Below are positions 1 to 5,447 of a stretch of 5,447 nt of DNA, piece after piece. The translations under genes and the position numbers were made by a program. Each line of letters begins with the position of its first letter. Positions within the stretch are counted from its first letter, which is position 1. The DNA comes from Porticoccaceae bacterium (lineage in GTDB: Bacteria; Pseudomonadota; Gammaproteobacteria; Pseudomonadales; Porticoccaceae): positions 1 to 5,447 of the forward strand of contig JALRJD010000186.1 of NCBI GenBank assembly GCA_023255165.1, in the 5' to 3' direction. The notes under the pieces were generated by a model. It did no database searches, was not told the origin of the DNA, and saw nothing but the letters and a program-made list of their open reading frames with translations.

Positions 1-456
1 GTTCTGTTTCTCAACGCCGCGCATCATCATGCACATATGTTTGGCTTCAACAATCACGCCAACGCCGCGGGCTTCGGTAACCTGCTGAATAGTCGAGGCA
101 ATTTGCTGCGCAAGGGCTTCCTGAATCTGCAACCTGCGGGCAAACATATCCACCACTCGGGCCACCTTGGAGAGACCGATCACTTTGCCGTTGGGGATAT
201 AGGCAACATGGCACTTGCCGATAAAGGGCAGCAGATGGTGTTCACAGAGCGAGAACAGCTCGATATCCTTCACAATCACCATCTCTTCAGAGTCTGATGG
301 AAACAGTGCATCGTTGACCACCTCATTGAGATCCATCTGATAGCCGCTGGTGAGATAGGAGAACGCCTTGGCCGCTCTATCTGGTGTATCCAGCAGGCCG
401 GGGCGGGTAATATCTTCGCCAGTGCTAGCAATAATTTTTTTGTAAAGATCTCTCAT
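1..456 (-). CDS. folE: GTP cyclohydrolase I, FolE (partial, C-terminus missing)
   Basis: The family converts GTP to 7,8-dihydroneopterin triphosphate, the first step of tetrahydrofolate synthesis, as a cytoplasmic homodecamer with one zinc per active site. The 152 visible residues start MRDLYKKI and carry the family's landmarks: SLCEHH with zinc ligands C71 and H74 and catalytic-type H73, the VIGLSK segment at 92-97, the ARRLQIQE segment at 106-113, and H140/C142 in KHMCMMMRGVEKQ. The spacing from C71 to C142 equals that of E. coli C110 to C181, so the active site looks intact. The start is the only ATG after an in-frame upstream stop; a weak GGGAA lies upstream. The short N-terminus (about 40 residues less than E. 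coli) matches the short FolE type common in Pseudomonas. Probably about 30 C-terminal residues lie beyond position 1. It is transcribed divergently from prmB. Confidence 0.96.
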   Translation of the reverse strand, partial: MRDLYKKIIASTGEDITRPGLLDTPDRAAKAFSYLTSGYQMDLNEVVNDALFPSDSEEMVIVKDIELFSLCEHHLLPFIGKCHVAYIPNGKVIGLSKVARVVDMFARRLQIQEALAQQIASTIQQVTEARGVGVIVEAKHMCMMMRGVEKQN

Positions 457-575
457 GTAGTGGGTTTCCCGGGAATATGATTGGAATAATTGTTATGGGG
501 CGCATTCTGTAACAAAGTGCACATCATTGCCAGTTTCAAGGGTAAAATGTTCGACCCCGGGGAGACTTCAAAACC
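457..575. promoter_or_regulatory. Divergent intergenic region between folE and prmB
   Basis: These 119 bp must carry the folE promoter (leftward), and probably a prmB promoter (rightward). Seen: a TAAAAT hexamer at 543-548 that could be a -10 for prmB but lacks a good -35, and TTGAAA on the minus strand (534-539) that could be a -35 for folE but has only TTTGTT at 17-bp spacing. Two GC palindromes occur, CCCGGG at 468-473 and CCCCGGGG at 555-562, the latter merging into the prmB ribosome-binding site. No operator or riboswitch is recognisable. The promoter role is inferred from the gene orientation; the exact sites are uncertain. Confidence 0.45.
559..564 (+). promoter_or_regulatory. Ribosome-binding site of prmB
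   Basis: GGGGAG lies 11 bases before the ATG at 576. It supports that start over the next in-frame ATG, which lies at codon 24 and would remove only the poorly conserved N-terminus. Confidence 0.65.
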
Positions 576-1511
576 ATGCCAGACACGCAAAGTAACCAAA
601 ATCTGATCAGCGATAATCCGCCTGCCACCGAAACTGTCGCCGAGATGCTTGACTACGGCCAGAGGTTATTTGAGCAGCGTGGTGTCTATTTTGGACACGG
701 CACCGACAATGCCTGGGATGAAGCGGTCTATCTGCTCTCGTTTGTGCTCGACCTGGCGCCAGACGCCGACCGCGAGGTGTTGGGGCGGCAGCTGTCGCCG
801 CAGCAACAGACGGCGATTTTGGCACTGTATCAGCGGCGCATCGATGAGCGTATTCCTGCAGCCTATCTTACCGGCCGCGCCTGGTTTTGCGGTTTGCCAT
901 TCAGCGTTGACCAGCGTGTGATTATTCCCCGCTCACCGATTGCGGAATTGATTATCAACGGCTTCCAGCCCTGGTGCAGCGAAGAGCCGAATCGCGTGCT
1001 CGATCTCTGCACCGGCAGTGGCTGTATTGGCATCGCCTGCGCCTACGGTTTTGAATCGGCCGAGGTGGTGCTCAGCGATATTTCCCCCGAGGCTCTGGAC
1101 GTGGCGGAGAGCAATATTGCCCTGCACAAGCTGGGCTATCGAGTCACCGCAGTGGAATCTGATCTGTTTGAGCAACTCCAGGGCCAGCAGTTTGGGCTGA
1201 TTGTCAGCAACCCGCCCTATGTGGATGCCACGGATTTCGCCGCCATGCCCGAGGAATATCGTCATGAGCCTGAATTGGCGCTGGCCTCTGGCGACGACGG
1301 TCTCGACTTTACTCGCCGCTTGTTGCGCGAAGCCGCTGATCATCTGACCCGTAACGGGGTGCTGGTTGTCGAAGTGGGCAATTCATGGGTTGCGCTGGAG
1401 CGCAGTTTCCCGACGGTACCGTTTCTCTGGCTCGAGTTCAGCGAGGGTGATGGCGGAGTGTTTCTGTTAACCCGCGAGCAGTTAGTCGAACATCGCGAAT
1501 CTTTCCAATAA
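576..1511 (+). CDS. prmB: Ribosomal protein uL3 glutamine methyltransferase PrmB
   Basis: PrmB transfers a methyl group from S-adenosylmethionine to the side-chain amide of a glutamine in ribosomal protein L3 (Gln150 in E. coli) during 50S assembly. The 311-residue length is typical. Residues 20-125 form the helical N-terminal domain, ending in IIPRSPIAEL (116-125), whose SPIAEL separates PrmB from its paralogue PrmC. The Rossmann methyltransferase domain follows: SAM-binding DLCTGSGCIG (143-152), acidic D168 in SDIS at the end of strand 2, and the NPPY signature (212-215), which holds the target amide. LASGDDGLDF (236-245) and the VVEVGNS segment (264-270) complete the fold. No key residue is missing. 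aroC lies 74 bp downstream on the same strand, the prmB-aroC order of many gammaproteobacteria, so co-transcription is likely. The main alternative, PrmC (release-factor methyltransferase), is disfavoured by the SPIAEL motif and by the aroC neighbour. Confidence 0.95.
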   Translation: MPDTQSNQNLISDNPPATETVAEMLDYGQRLFEQRGVYFGHGTDNAWDEAVYLLSFVLDLAPDADREVLGRQLSPQQQTAILALYQRRIDERIPAAYLTGRAWFCGLPFSVDQRVIIPRSPIAELIINGFQPWCSEEPNRVLDLCTGSGCIGIACAYGFESAEVVLSDISPEALDVAESNIALHKLGYRVTAVESDLFEQLQGQQFGLIVSNPPYVDATDFAAMPEEYRHEPELALASGDDGLDFTRRLLREAADHLTRNGVLVVEVGNSWVALERSFPTVPFLWLEFSEGDGGVFLLTREQLVEHRESFQ

Positions 1512-1523
1512 GTTACGTATAAT
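1495..1523 (+). promoter_or_regulatory. Possible aroC promoter
   Basis: A perfect -10 hexamer TATAAT (1518-1523) overlaps the region just after the prmB stop, with only a poor -35 candidate (GCGAAT, 1495-1500) at 17-bp spacing and no TGn extension. It would give aroC a leader of about 55 bases and partial independence from prmB. It may equally be chance in an AT-richer spacer. Confidence 0.3.
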
Positions 1524-1585
1524 CGCTGGCAATCCAGCAACATGCTGACAAAACATTTACATATTATTTAGGGCCCAACTGCGCT

Positions 1586-2686
1586 ATGTCCGGAAATACC
1601 ATAGGAAAACTGTTTACCGTTACCAGCTTTGGCGAAAGTCACGGGCTGGCGATTGGCTGTATTGTTGATGGCTGCCCTCCGGGGCTGGAGATCAGTGCCG
1701 CGGATTTACAGCCGGATCTCGACCGCCGCAAGCCGGGCCAATCGCGCTATACCACCCAGCGACGGGAAGACGACGAGGTGAAAATTCTCTCCGGCGTGTT
1801 CGAGGGCAAGACCACTGGTGCAGCTATTGGCATGATCATCGAAAACAAGGATCAGAAGTCCAAAGATTACAGTAATATCAAAGACTTATTCAGACCTTCT
1901 CATGCAGATTATACCTACCATCAGAAGTATGGTGAGCGCGATTATCGCGGTGGTGGGCGCAGCTCCGCCCGTGAAACAGCGATGCGTGTGGCGGCTGGCG
2001 GCATTGCCAAGAAGTATCTGAAAGAGCGTCTTGGTGTCGATATTTTTGGTTATGTCTCGCAGCTGGGCCCCATTGTCGCGGACCATTTTGAGCGCGCCGA
2101 AATCGAGAACAACCCGTTCTTTTTCCCCGATGCCGGCAAGATTGCCGAGCTGGAAACCTATATGCAGGCCCTGACCAAAGAGGGCAACTCGGTTGGCGCT
2201 CAGGTCACCGTCGTGGCACAGCATGTTCCGGTTGGTCTCGGCGAACCGGTATTTGATCGCCTCGATGCCGATATCGCCCATGCGCTGATGGGTATCAATG
2301 CAGTGAAAGGGGTGGAAATTGGCGCCGGGTTTGATTCGGTAAGCCAGAAGGGCACCGAGCATCGCGACGAAATGTCACCGCAAGGTTTTCTGTCGAACAA
2401 TTCAGGTGGCATTCTCGGCGGCATCTCTTCAGGCCAGAGCATTGTCGCCAATCTGGCGCTAAAGCCAACTTCAAGCCTGCGTATCCCCGGCCAATCGATC
2501 AACACCGCCGGTGAAGCGGTTGAGGTGATCACCACTGGCCGTCACGATCCCTGTGTCGGCATTCGTGCGGTGCCAATTGCCGAAGCCATGCTGGCGATCA
2601 CCTTGATGGATCACTATCTGCGCAATCGCGGCCAGAACGGCGATGTCGACAGCGGTCTTGCGGCGATTGGGCCTGAGCCCCAATAA
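1586..2686 (+). CDS. aroC: Chorismate synthase AroC
   Basis: AroC catalyses the last shikimate-pathway step: the 1,4-anti elimination of phosphate from 5-enolpyruvylshikimate-3-phosphate, giving chorismate, the precursor of aromatic amino acids, folate and quinones. It needs reduced FMN and works as a cytoplasmic homotetramer. The 366-residue length is normal. All three family signatures are present: GESHGLAIGCIVDGCP (16-31), GGGRSSARET (122-131) and the GRHDPCVGIRAVPIAEAM block (318-335). RPSHADYTY (103-111) carries the conserved active-site His106, and NNSGGILGGIS (271-281) contributes to the FMN site. The start MSGNTIGKLF is the family's usual N-terminus; its Shine-Dalgarno is weak (TTTAGGG, 12 bases upstream). 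It follows prmB by 74 bp and converges with the symporter gene. The product also feeds folate synthesis, the pathway of the nearby folE, though a regulatory link is not visible. Confidence 0.98.
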   Translation: MSGNTIGKLFTVTSFGESHGLAIGCIVDGCPPGLEISAADLQPDLDRRKPGQSRYTTQRREDDEVKILSGVFEGKTTGAAIGMIIENKDQKSKDYSNIKDLFRPSHADYTYHQKYGERDYRGGGRSSARETAMRVAAGGIAKKYLKERLGVDIFGYVSQLGPIVADHFERAEIENNPFFFPDAGKIAELETYMQALTKEGNSVGAQVTVVAQHVPVGLGEPVFDRLDADIAHALMGINAVKGVEIGAGFDSVSQKGTEHRDEMSPQGFLSNNSGGILGGISSGQSIVANLALKPTSSLRIPGQSINTAGEAVEVITTGRHDPCVGIRAVPIAEAMLAITLMDHYLRNRGQNGDVDSGLAAIGPEPQ

Positions 2687-2699
2687 GCCGGTACCGGGT

Positions 2700-2722
2700 A
2701 ACCAGCCAACCAGCTAACCAGC
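2700..2722. repeat. Tandem repeat, three AACCAGC units at 8-bp period
   Basis: AACCAGC occurs at 2700-2706, 2708-2714 and 2716-2722, separated by single bases C and T. A fourth ACCAGC (2744-2749) forms the left arm of the adjacent hairpin, whose right arm GCTGGT (2755-2760) is complementary to every copy. The repeat lies just after the aroC stop codon. It has no known function; slippage or alternative stem formation is possible. Confidence 0.7.
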
Positions 2723-2739
2723 AGCAAGCAGATTCTTTG

Positions 2740-2764
2740 GCGTACCAGCTTAGTGCTGGTGCGC
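2740..2764. terminator. Hairpin between convergent aroC and symporter genes, possible bidirectional terminator
   Basis: GCGTACCAGC (2740-2749) pairs with GCTGGTGCGC (2755-2764) in a 10-bp stem, with one T-G wobble on the plus-strand transcript and a TTAGT loop. The loop holds the symporter stop codon (minus TAA, 2750-2752), so the right arm lies in that gene's coding end. No T-run follows on either strand, so this is not a classical intrinsic terminator. Its place between two converging genes is the main reason to suggest a termination or 3'-end protection role. Confidence 0.4.
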
Positions 2765-4477
2765 GATTCCGGCGCCCGCCGGTATGCGAATATCTTCAAC
2801 CATATCCTGAACCTCCTTCGGCGGTGGCGCAGTGGCACCACTGACAGCGAAAGCGCAGACAAAATTCAGCAACATCCCGACAAAGCCAATGCCTTCCGGT
2901 GAAATGCCCAGCAGCCAGTATTCCGCGCTATTGAACTCCGGCGCCACAAACTTGAAGTGGACAATATAGCCAAAGGTGGTGACCAGCCCCACCAACATGC
3001 CGGTGATCGCACCTTGCTTGTTGACGCGCTTGGAGAAAATACCCATCAGCAGCGCCGGGAACAGCGAGGCCGCTGCCAGACCAAAAGCAAAGGCCACCAC
3101 CTGGGCGACAAAGGCCGGCGGGTAAATACCAAATAGTCCGGCGATACAGACCGCCACCGCTGCCGCCAGACGCGCAAACAGCAGTTCCTGTTTGTCACTG
3201 ATGCCGGGCATAAAGGTCTGTTTAAGCAGGTCGTGTGACACCGCGCTGGAGATCACCAACAGCAGGCCAGCGGCGGTGGAGAGGGCGGCGGCGACACCAC
3301 CGGCGGCCACCAGCGCAATCACCCAGCCCGGCAGGTTGGCAATCTCCGGGTTGGCGAGCACCATAATATCGCGGTCAATTTTTAGTTCGTTGGTGTCGGC
3401 GGGGCCATATTGCATCAGGCCATCATTATTTTTATCTTGCCAGGCCACCAGATCGGTCTTCTCCCAATTGCTAAACCATTGCGGCGCCTGCTCATAGGCG
3501 GTGTTGTGCACGGTGTCGACCAGATTGAGCCGGGCAAAGGAGGCCACTGCCGGAGCCGTGGTGTAGAGAATGGCGATAAACACCAGCGCATAGCCAGCGG
3601 AGAGCCGCGCATCGGACACCTTAGGCACGGTAAAAAAGCGTACCAACACATGGGGCAGGCCAGCGGTACCAAACATTAGCGCCGCGGTGATGGCAAACAC
3701 ATCGATGCTGGATTTGCTGCCAGCGGTATAGGCGTTAAAACCGAGATCGAGCAGCACATTGTCGAGTTTTTGCAGCACCGATAGGCCGGAACCGTCATTG
3801 ACCATGGCGCCAAAACCGAGCTGCGGAATCGGGTTGTCGGTGATCATAATCGAGATAAACACTGCCGGTACCATATAGGCAAATATCAACACGCAGTACT
3901 GCGCCACCTGGGTGTAGGTGATGCCCTTCATACCGCCAAGCACCGCGTACATAAACACCACCGCCATGCCGATAATCACGCCAGTGTTGACATCCACCTC
4001 GAGAAAGCGCGAAAAAACAATACCGACGCCGCGCATCTGGCCGGCGACATAGGTAAATGAGACAAAGATCAGGCAGATCACCGCAACCACCCGCGCAGCT
4101 CGGGAATAGTATCGTTCGCCGATAAAGTCGGGCACGGTAAAACGGCCAAATTTACGCAGATAGGGCGCCAACAACAGCGCCAACAGCACATAGCCGCCGG
4201 TCCAGCCCATCAGATAGACCGCACCGTCGCGGCCCATAAAGGCAATAATGCCGGCCATGGAAATAAACGACGCCGCACTCATCCAGTCAGCGGCGGTGGC
4301 CATGCCATTAACCAGCGGGTGAACGCCGCCGCCGGCAACATAGAAGTCTTTGGTTGACCCTGCCCGGGACCAGATCGCGATGCCGATATAGAGCACAAAC
4401 GAAAGCCCGACAAACAGGTAAGTCAGCATTTGGGTGGAGATTTGGCCTGTTAGCTGGCTTGCTACTTGAGGTTCCAT
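2750..4477 (-). CDS. Sodium:solute symporter, large subunit of a DUF4212-paired system (acetate/carboxylate permease-like)
   Basis: This is a 575-residue inner-membrane protein of the solute:sodium symporter family, which drives substrate uptake with the sodium gradient. About 13 hydrophobic segments are visible, roughly 15-36, 56-76, 86-106, 127-147, 166-183, 193-212, 258-278, 295-315, 384-412, 433-451, 454-480, 488-507 and 528-548. Family landmarks are DWMSAASFISMAG (64-76, first core helix), GGMKGITYTQVAQY (181-194), GTAGLPHVLVRFF (270-282, as in ActP-type carriers) and LSTAAGLLL (399-407), whose Ser/Thr pair corresponds to the second sodium site of this fold. A hydrophilic insert at about 318-383 carries DKNNDGLMQYG, resembling an EF-hand loop. 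The preceding DUF4212 gene assigns it to the VC_2705-type subfamily rather than classical ActP, which pairs with a YjcH-type (DUF485) protein. Substrate is probably acetate or another small carboxylate, by family inference only. Translation is coupled to the upstream gene. Confidence 0.93.
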   Translation of the reverse strand: MEPQVASQLTGQISTQMLTYLFVGLSFVLYIGIAIWSRAGSTKDFYVAGGGVHPLVNGMATAADWMSAASFISMAGIIAFMGRDGAVYLMGWTGGYVLLALLLAPYLRKFGRFTVPDFIGERYYSRAARVVAVICLIFVSFTYVAGQMRGVGIVFSRFLEVDVNTGVIIGMAVVFMYAVLGGMKGITYTQVAQYCVLIFAYMVPAVFISIMITDNPIPQLGFGAMVNDGSGLSVLQKLDNVLLDLGFNAYTAGSKSSIDVFAITAALMFGTAGLPHVLVRFFTVPKVSDARLSAGYALVFIAILYTTAPAVASFARLNLVDTVHNTAYEQAPQWFSNWEKTDLVAWQDKNNDGLMQYGPADTNELKIDRDIMVLANPEIANLPGWVIALVAAGGVAAALSTAAGLLLVISSAVSHDLLKQTFMPGISDKQELLFARLAAAVAVCIAGLFGIYPPAFVAQVVAFAFGLAAASLFPALLMGIFSKRVNKQGAITGMLVGLVTTFGYIVHFKFVAPEFNSAEYWLLGISPEGIGFVGMLLNFVCAFAVSGATAPPPKEVQDMVEDIRIPAGAGIAHQH

Positions 4478-4491
4478 TATTGATCCCCTCC
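4475..4491 (-). promoter_or_regulatory. Coupled start of the symporter: TAATG overlap plus strong Shine-Dalgarno
   Basis: The DUF4212 stop TAA (4479-4477) and the symporter ATG (4477-4475) share one A. GGAGGGG (4491-4485) sits 7 bases before the ATG, inside the last codons of the upstream gene. This arrangement usually means that ribosomes terminating on the small subunit restart on the large one, fixing their relative synthesis. Confidence 0.85.
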
Positions 4492-4812
4492 ATCATCGAC
4501 ACCGAATTGCCGCTCGATGGCCTGCATGCGTTTGGCGTAGACAAAGATCAGCACCACAAACACATAGATCGCCCCTTGCTGGGCAAACCAGAAACCCAGT
4601 TTAAAACCGAACAGGGAAAATTGATCGAGCCAATCGACCAGCAAAATGCCGCAGCCAAAAGAGACCGCAAACCAGACACAGAGCAACTTGCCAAGCAGAC
4701 GCAAATTGGCCTGCCAGTACTGCCGGGCAGCCTGTTCCGAGAGCACCTTTTGATCGTTGGCCGAGTGCGGCGGCAGGTTTTCGCCCTGATGGTGATAGAT
4801 CTCTTCGCGCAT
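4477..4812 (-). CDS. DUF4212 protein, putative sodium:solute symporter small subunit
   Basis: This 111-residue small membrane protein belongs to DUF4212, a family found next to VC_2705-type sodium symporters and annotated as their small subunit. It has a polar N-terminus (1-38) with ARQYWQANLRLL before the first membrane segment (about 41-60), a short loop, then LGFWFAQQGAIYVFVVLIFV (72-91) as the second, ending in a charged tail with YAKRMQAIERQFG (92-104). The FWFAQQG and VYAKRM elements are what I recognise as typical of the family. No catalytic residues are expected; its role, presumably assembly or regulation of the transporter, is not established. The start has GGAGG 7 bases upstream. 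It begins 23 bp after the hydrolase stop and overlaps the symporter by one base. Confidence 0.92.
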   Translation of the reverse strand: MREEIYHHQGENLPPHSANDQKVLSEQAARQYWQANLRLLGKLLCVWFAVSFGCGILLVDWLDQFSLFGFKLGFWFAQQGAIYVFVVLIFVYAKRMQAIERQFGVDDGGDQ

Positions 4813-4819
4813 GCCTTAT

Positions 4820-4824
4820 CCTCC
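4820..4824 (-). promoter_or_regulatory. Ribosome-binding site of the DUF4212 gene
   Basis: GGAGG ends 7 bases before the ATG at 4812 and fills much of the 23-bp gap after the hydrolase stop. Such a short gap leaves little room for a promoter, so the DUF4212-symporter pair is probably transcribed from further upstream, through the hydrolase gene. Confidence 0.8.
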
Positions 4825-4835
4825 AGTTAATTCGA

Positions 4836-5177
4836 TTACAGTTGCAGTTGTTGCAGCCAGTTGCTTAGATCGCCATAGACTTCGGCACTATTTTTCTCAT
4901 TGAGCATCTCGTGGCGGCCGCCCTCGTAGAGCCGACAGGTTACCTGCTTTACCCCGGCGCTTGCCAATACCGCGGCGAGTTTTTTCACGCCTTTACCCTG
5001 ACCGCCAACCGGGTCCAGCGCGCCGGAAAAGAGATAAATGGGCAGATCGTTGGAGATGGCGGCCATCGCCTCAGCTGATGAGAGTTCGGCCAGGCCGCGC
5101 AGAAAGTCATACCAGGATTGAGTCGACAGTGCGCCGCCACAGAGTGGATCAGTTGCCGCTATCTCTGGATATGTCAG
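4836..5177 (-). pseudogene. Alpha/beta hydrolase (lysophospholipase / serine aminopeptidase S33 type), C-terminal part only
   Basis: The open frame of 113 residues has no N-terminal half. DPLCGG (10-15), ISNDLPIYLFSGALDPVGG (41-59), GKGV (61-64) and CRLYEGGRHEMLNE (81-94) are those of lysophospholipase/monoacylglycerol lipase-like hydrolases; D55 and H89 fit the catalytic acid and histidine. The nucleophile-bearing GxSxG half, about 200 residues, is absent. Upstream of the DPLC motif the frame gives only IEPYTL and then an in-frame TAG at 5180-5178, exactly where base composition falls, so family sequence ends at about 5140-5160. An internal ATG at 5066 would give a 76-residue product lacking the nucleophile. 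The intact enzyme would hydrolyse a lipid or ester; substrate unknown. It lies 23 bp before DUF4212, apparently as first visible gene of that operon. Whether it is a true pseudogene or a gene cut by a chimeric join cannot be told from this window. Confidence 0.8.
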
Positions 5178-5292
5178 CTATGAACCATATGAGCTTCAAA
5201 AAGCGGGATTTCCAATTGTGATTCATAACCCAGCATCAGTTGGTATTGATGTTTATGGGGATAACTTATTTACCTCTAAGTACTTGAGTTAA
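5143..5292 (+). pseudogene. Fragment of an NMT1/THI5-like ABC transporter substrate-binding protein
   Basis: The plus frame from about 5143 to the TAA at 5290-5292 reads SGSVAAISGYVSYEPYEL, then QKAGFPIVIHNPASVGIDV and YGDNLFTSKYLS. The YVSYEPYELQKAG and YGDNLFTS stretches resemble the ligand-binding region of NMT1/THI5-like (SsuA-type) periplasmic proteins, which bind pyrimidine precursors, sulfonates or similar small molecules for ABC uptake, or sense them in signalling proteins. Only about 49 internal residues are present: no start, signal peptide or ribosome-binding site, and the usual C-terminal region is cut off by a stop. GC is about 38%, against about 61% just to the left. The last eight or so codons overlap the opposite-strand frame ending at 5266, so the true right edge is probably between 5260 and 5290. 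Identification is by recalled family pattern. Confidence 0.6.
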
Positions 5293-5447
5293 TTCTTCTA
5301 ATTTTAAATTTGATAGTCTTAGCTTTGCTTTCCTTGTAGCAGCAAATTTATCTTTTTGAAATCTACGAACTATGTATTCTGGCACGTTAGCTCTTGTAGA
5401 CATTATTGCGTATGCTATACACTTGTACATTGCTTCTTCAGCAAACT
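5266..5447 (-). CDS. Hypothetical protein, C-terminal 59 residues (partial, N-terminus beyond the window)
   Basis: I do not recognise this protein. The minus frame enters at the right edge and runs open to a TAA at 5268-5266. The visible part starts FAEEAMYKCIAYAIMS, continues TRANVPEYIVRRFQKD and KFAATRKAKLRLSNLKLEE, and ends LTQVLRGK. It is rich in Lys/Arg (13 of 59), has a mainly helical look, and shows no membrane segment or known motif. Its arginine codons are mostly AGA/AGG (5 of 6), and GC is about 32%, unlike the genes at left, so it comes from an AT-rich source such as a phage or another low-GC genome (inference). ATGs at 5430 and 5403 could be internal starts, but neither has a convincing Shine-Dalgarno. 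A chance frame is possible, though the composition and smooth codon pattern favour a real gene end. Confidence 0.55.
   Translation of the reverse strand, partial: FAEEAMYKCIAYAIMSTRANVPEYIVRRFQKDKFAATRKAKLRLSNLKLEELTQVLRGK

Noticed and set aside
37..297. Plus-strand open frame of 86 codons at the left end
   Set aside because: It is antisense to folE, whose minus-strand frame carries the complete set of zinc and catalytic motifs; the plus frame has no recognisable family pattern.
1545..1567. Alternative aroC promoter, CTGACA with TATTAT
   Set aside because: The spacing between the two hexamers is only 11 bp, too short for a sigma-70 promoter.
1886..2362. Minus-strand open frame of 158 codons inside aroC
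   Set aside because: It lies wholly opposite well-conserved chorismate synthase sequence, has no Shine-Dalgarno and reads as low-information antisense translation.
4354..4830. Plus-strand open frame of 158 codons over the DUF4212 and symporter starts
   Set aside because: It is antisense to two recognised genes with strong ribosome-binding sites; its translation shows no domain.
4961..5221. Plus-strand open frame of 86 codons crossing the 5150 junction
   Set aside because: It spans the composition break, is antisense to the hydrolase on the left and out of frame with the NMT1-like reading on the right.
5066..5292. Insertion sequence or attachment site explaining the truncated hydrolase
   Set aside because: I saw no terminal inverted repeats, direct target duplication, transposase or integrase sequence, or tRNA gene near the junction.
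1..5447. CRISPR array, tRNA, rRNA, toxin-antitoxin or defence system
   Set aside because: No regularly spaced repeats, cloverleaf or rRNA-like sequence, and no recognised defence or toxin-antitoxin gene occurs in the window; nearly all of it is occupied by the genes listed.

Overview
This is a gammaproteobacterial chromosomal window with moderate to high GC, except for its last ~290 bases. The pairing of prmB with aroC, the short FolE type and the symporter/DUF4212 pair all resemble Pseudomonas and related marine gammaproteobacteria. That assignment rests on family resemblance recalled while reading, not on a search, so genus-level placement is not possible.

Layout. Positions 1-456 (minus) hold a partial folE (GTP cyclohydrolase I, C-terminus beyond the window). 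A 119-bp divergent intergenic region separates it from prmB (576-1511, plus; ribosomal protein uL3 glutamine methyltransferase) and aroC (1586-2686, plus; chorismate synthase). aroC converges on a minus-strand transport operon across a 63-bp gap that contains a short tandem repeat and a hairpin. That operon reads right to left: the C-terminal part of an alpha/beta hydrolase of the lysophospholipase type (4836 to about 5155), a small two-helix DUF4212 subunit (4477-4812) and a large sodium:solute symporter (2750-4477). The last two overlap by one base (TAATG), and each has a strong Shine-Dalgarno sequence.

The right end is the odd part. At about 5140-5160 the hydrolase loses its family resemblance and soon meets an in-frame stop, and GC drops from about 61% (5041-5160) to about 38% (5161-5280) and then 32% (5281-5447) by hand count. 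The first low-GC piece reads on the plus strand as an internal fragment of an NMT1/THI5-like substrate-binding protein. The second reads on the minus strand as the C-terminus of an unrecognised, lysine/arginine-rich protein. Three unrelated gene pieces, two of them headless, lie within about 300 bp. This suggests a chimeric contig end (amplification or assembly artefact) or, less likely, a real rearrangement.

Functionally the main block is housekeeping: folate/pterin synthesis (FolE), aromatic amino-acid precursor synthesis (AroC) and modification of the ribosome (PrmB), next to a carboxylate-type uptake system. I found no evidence for a new biological system. The items most worth checking are the mosaic right end, the EF-hand-like insert in the symporter and the repeat/hairpin between the convergent genes.
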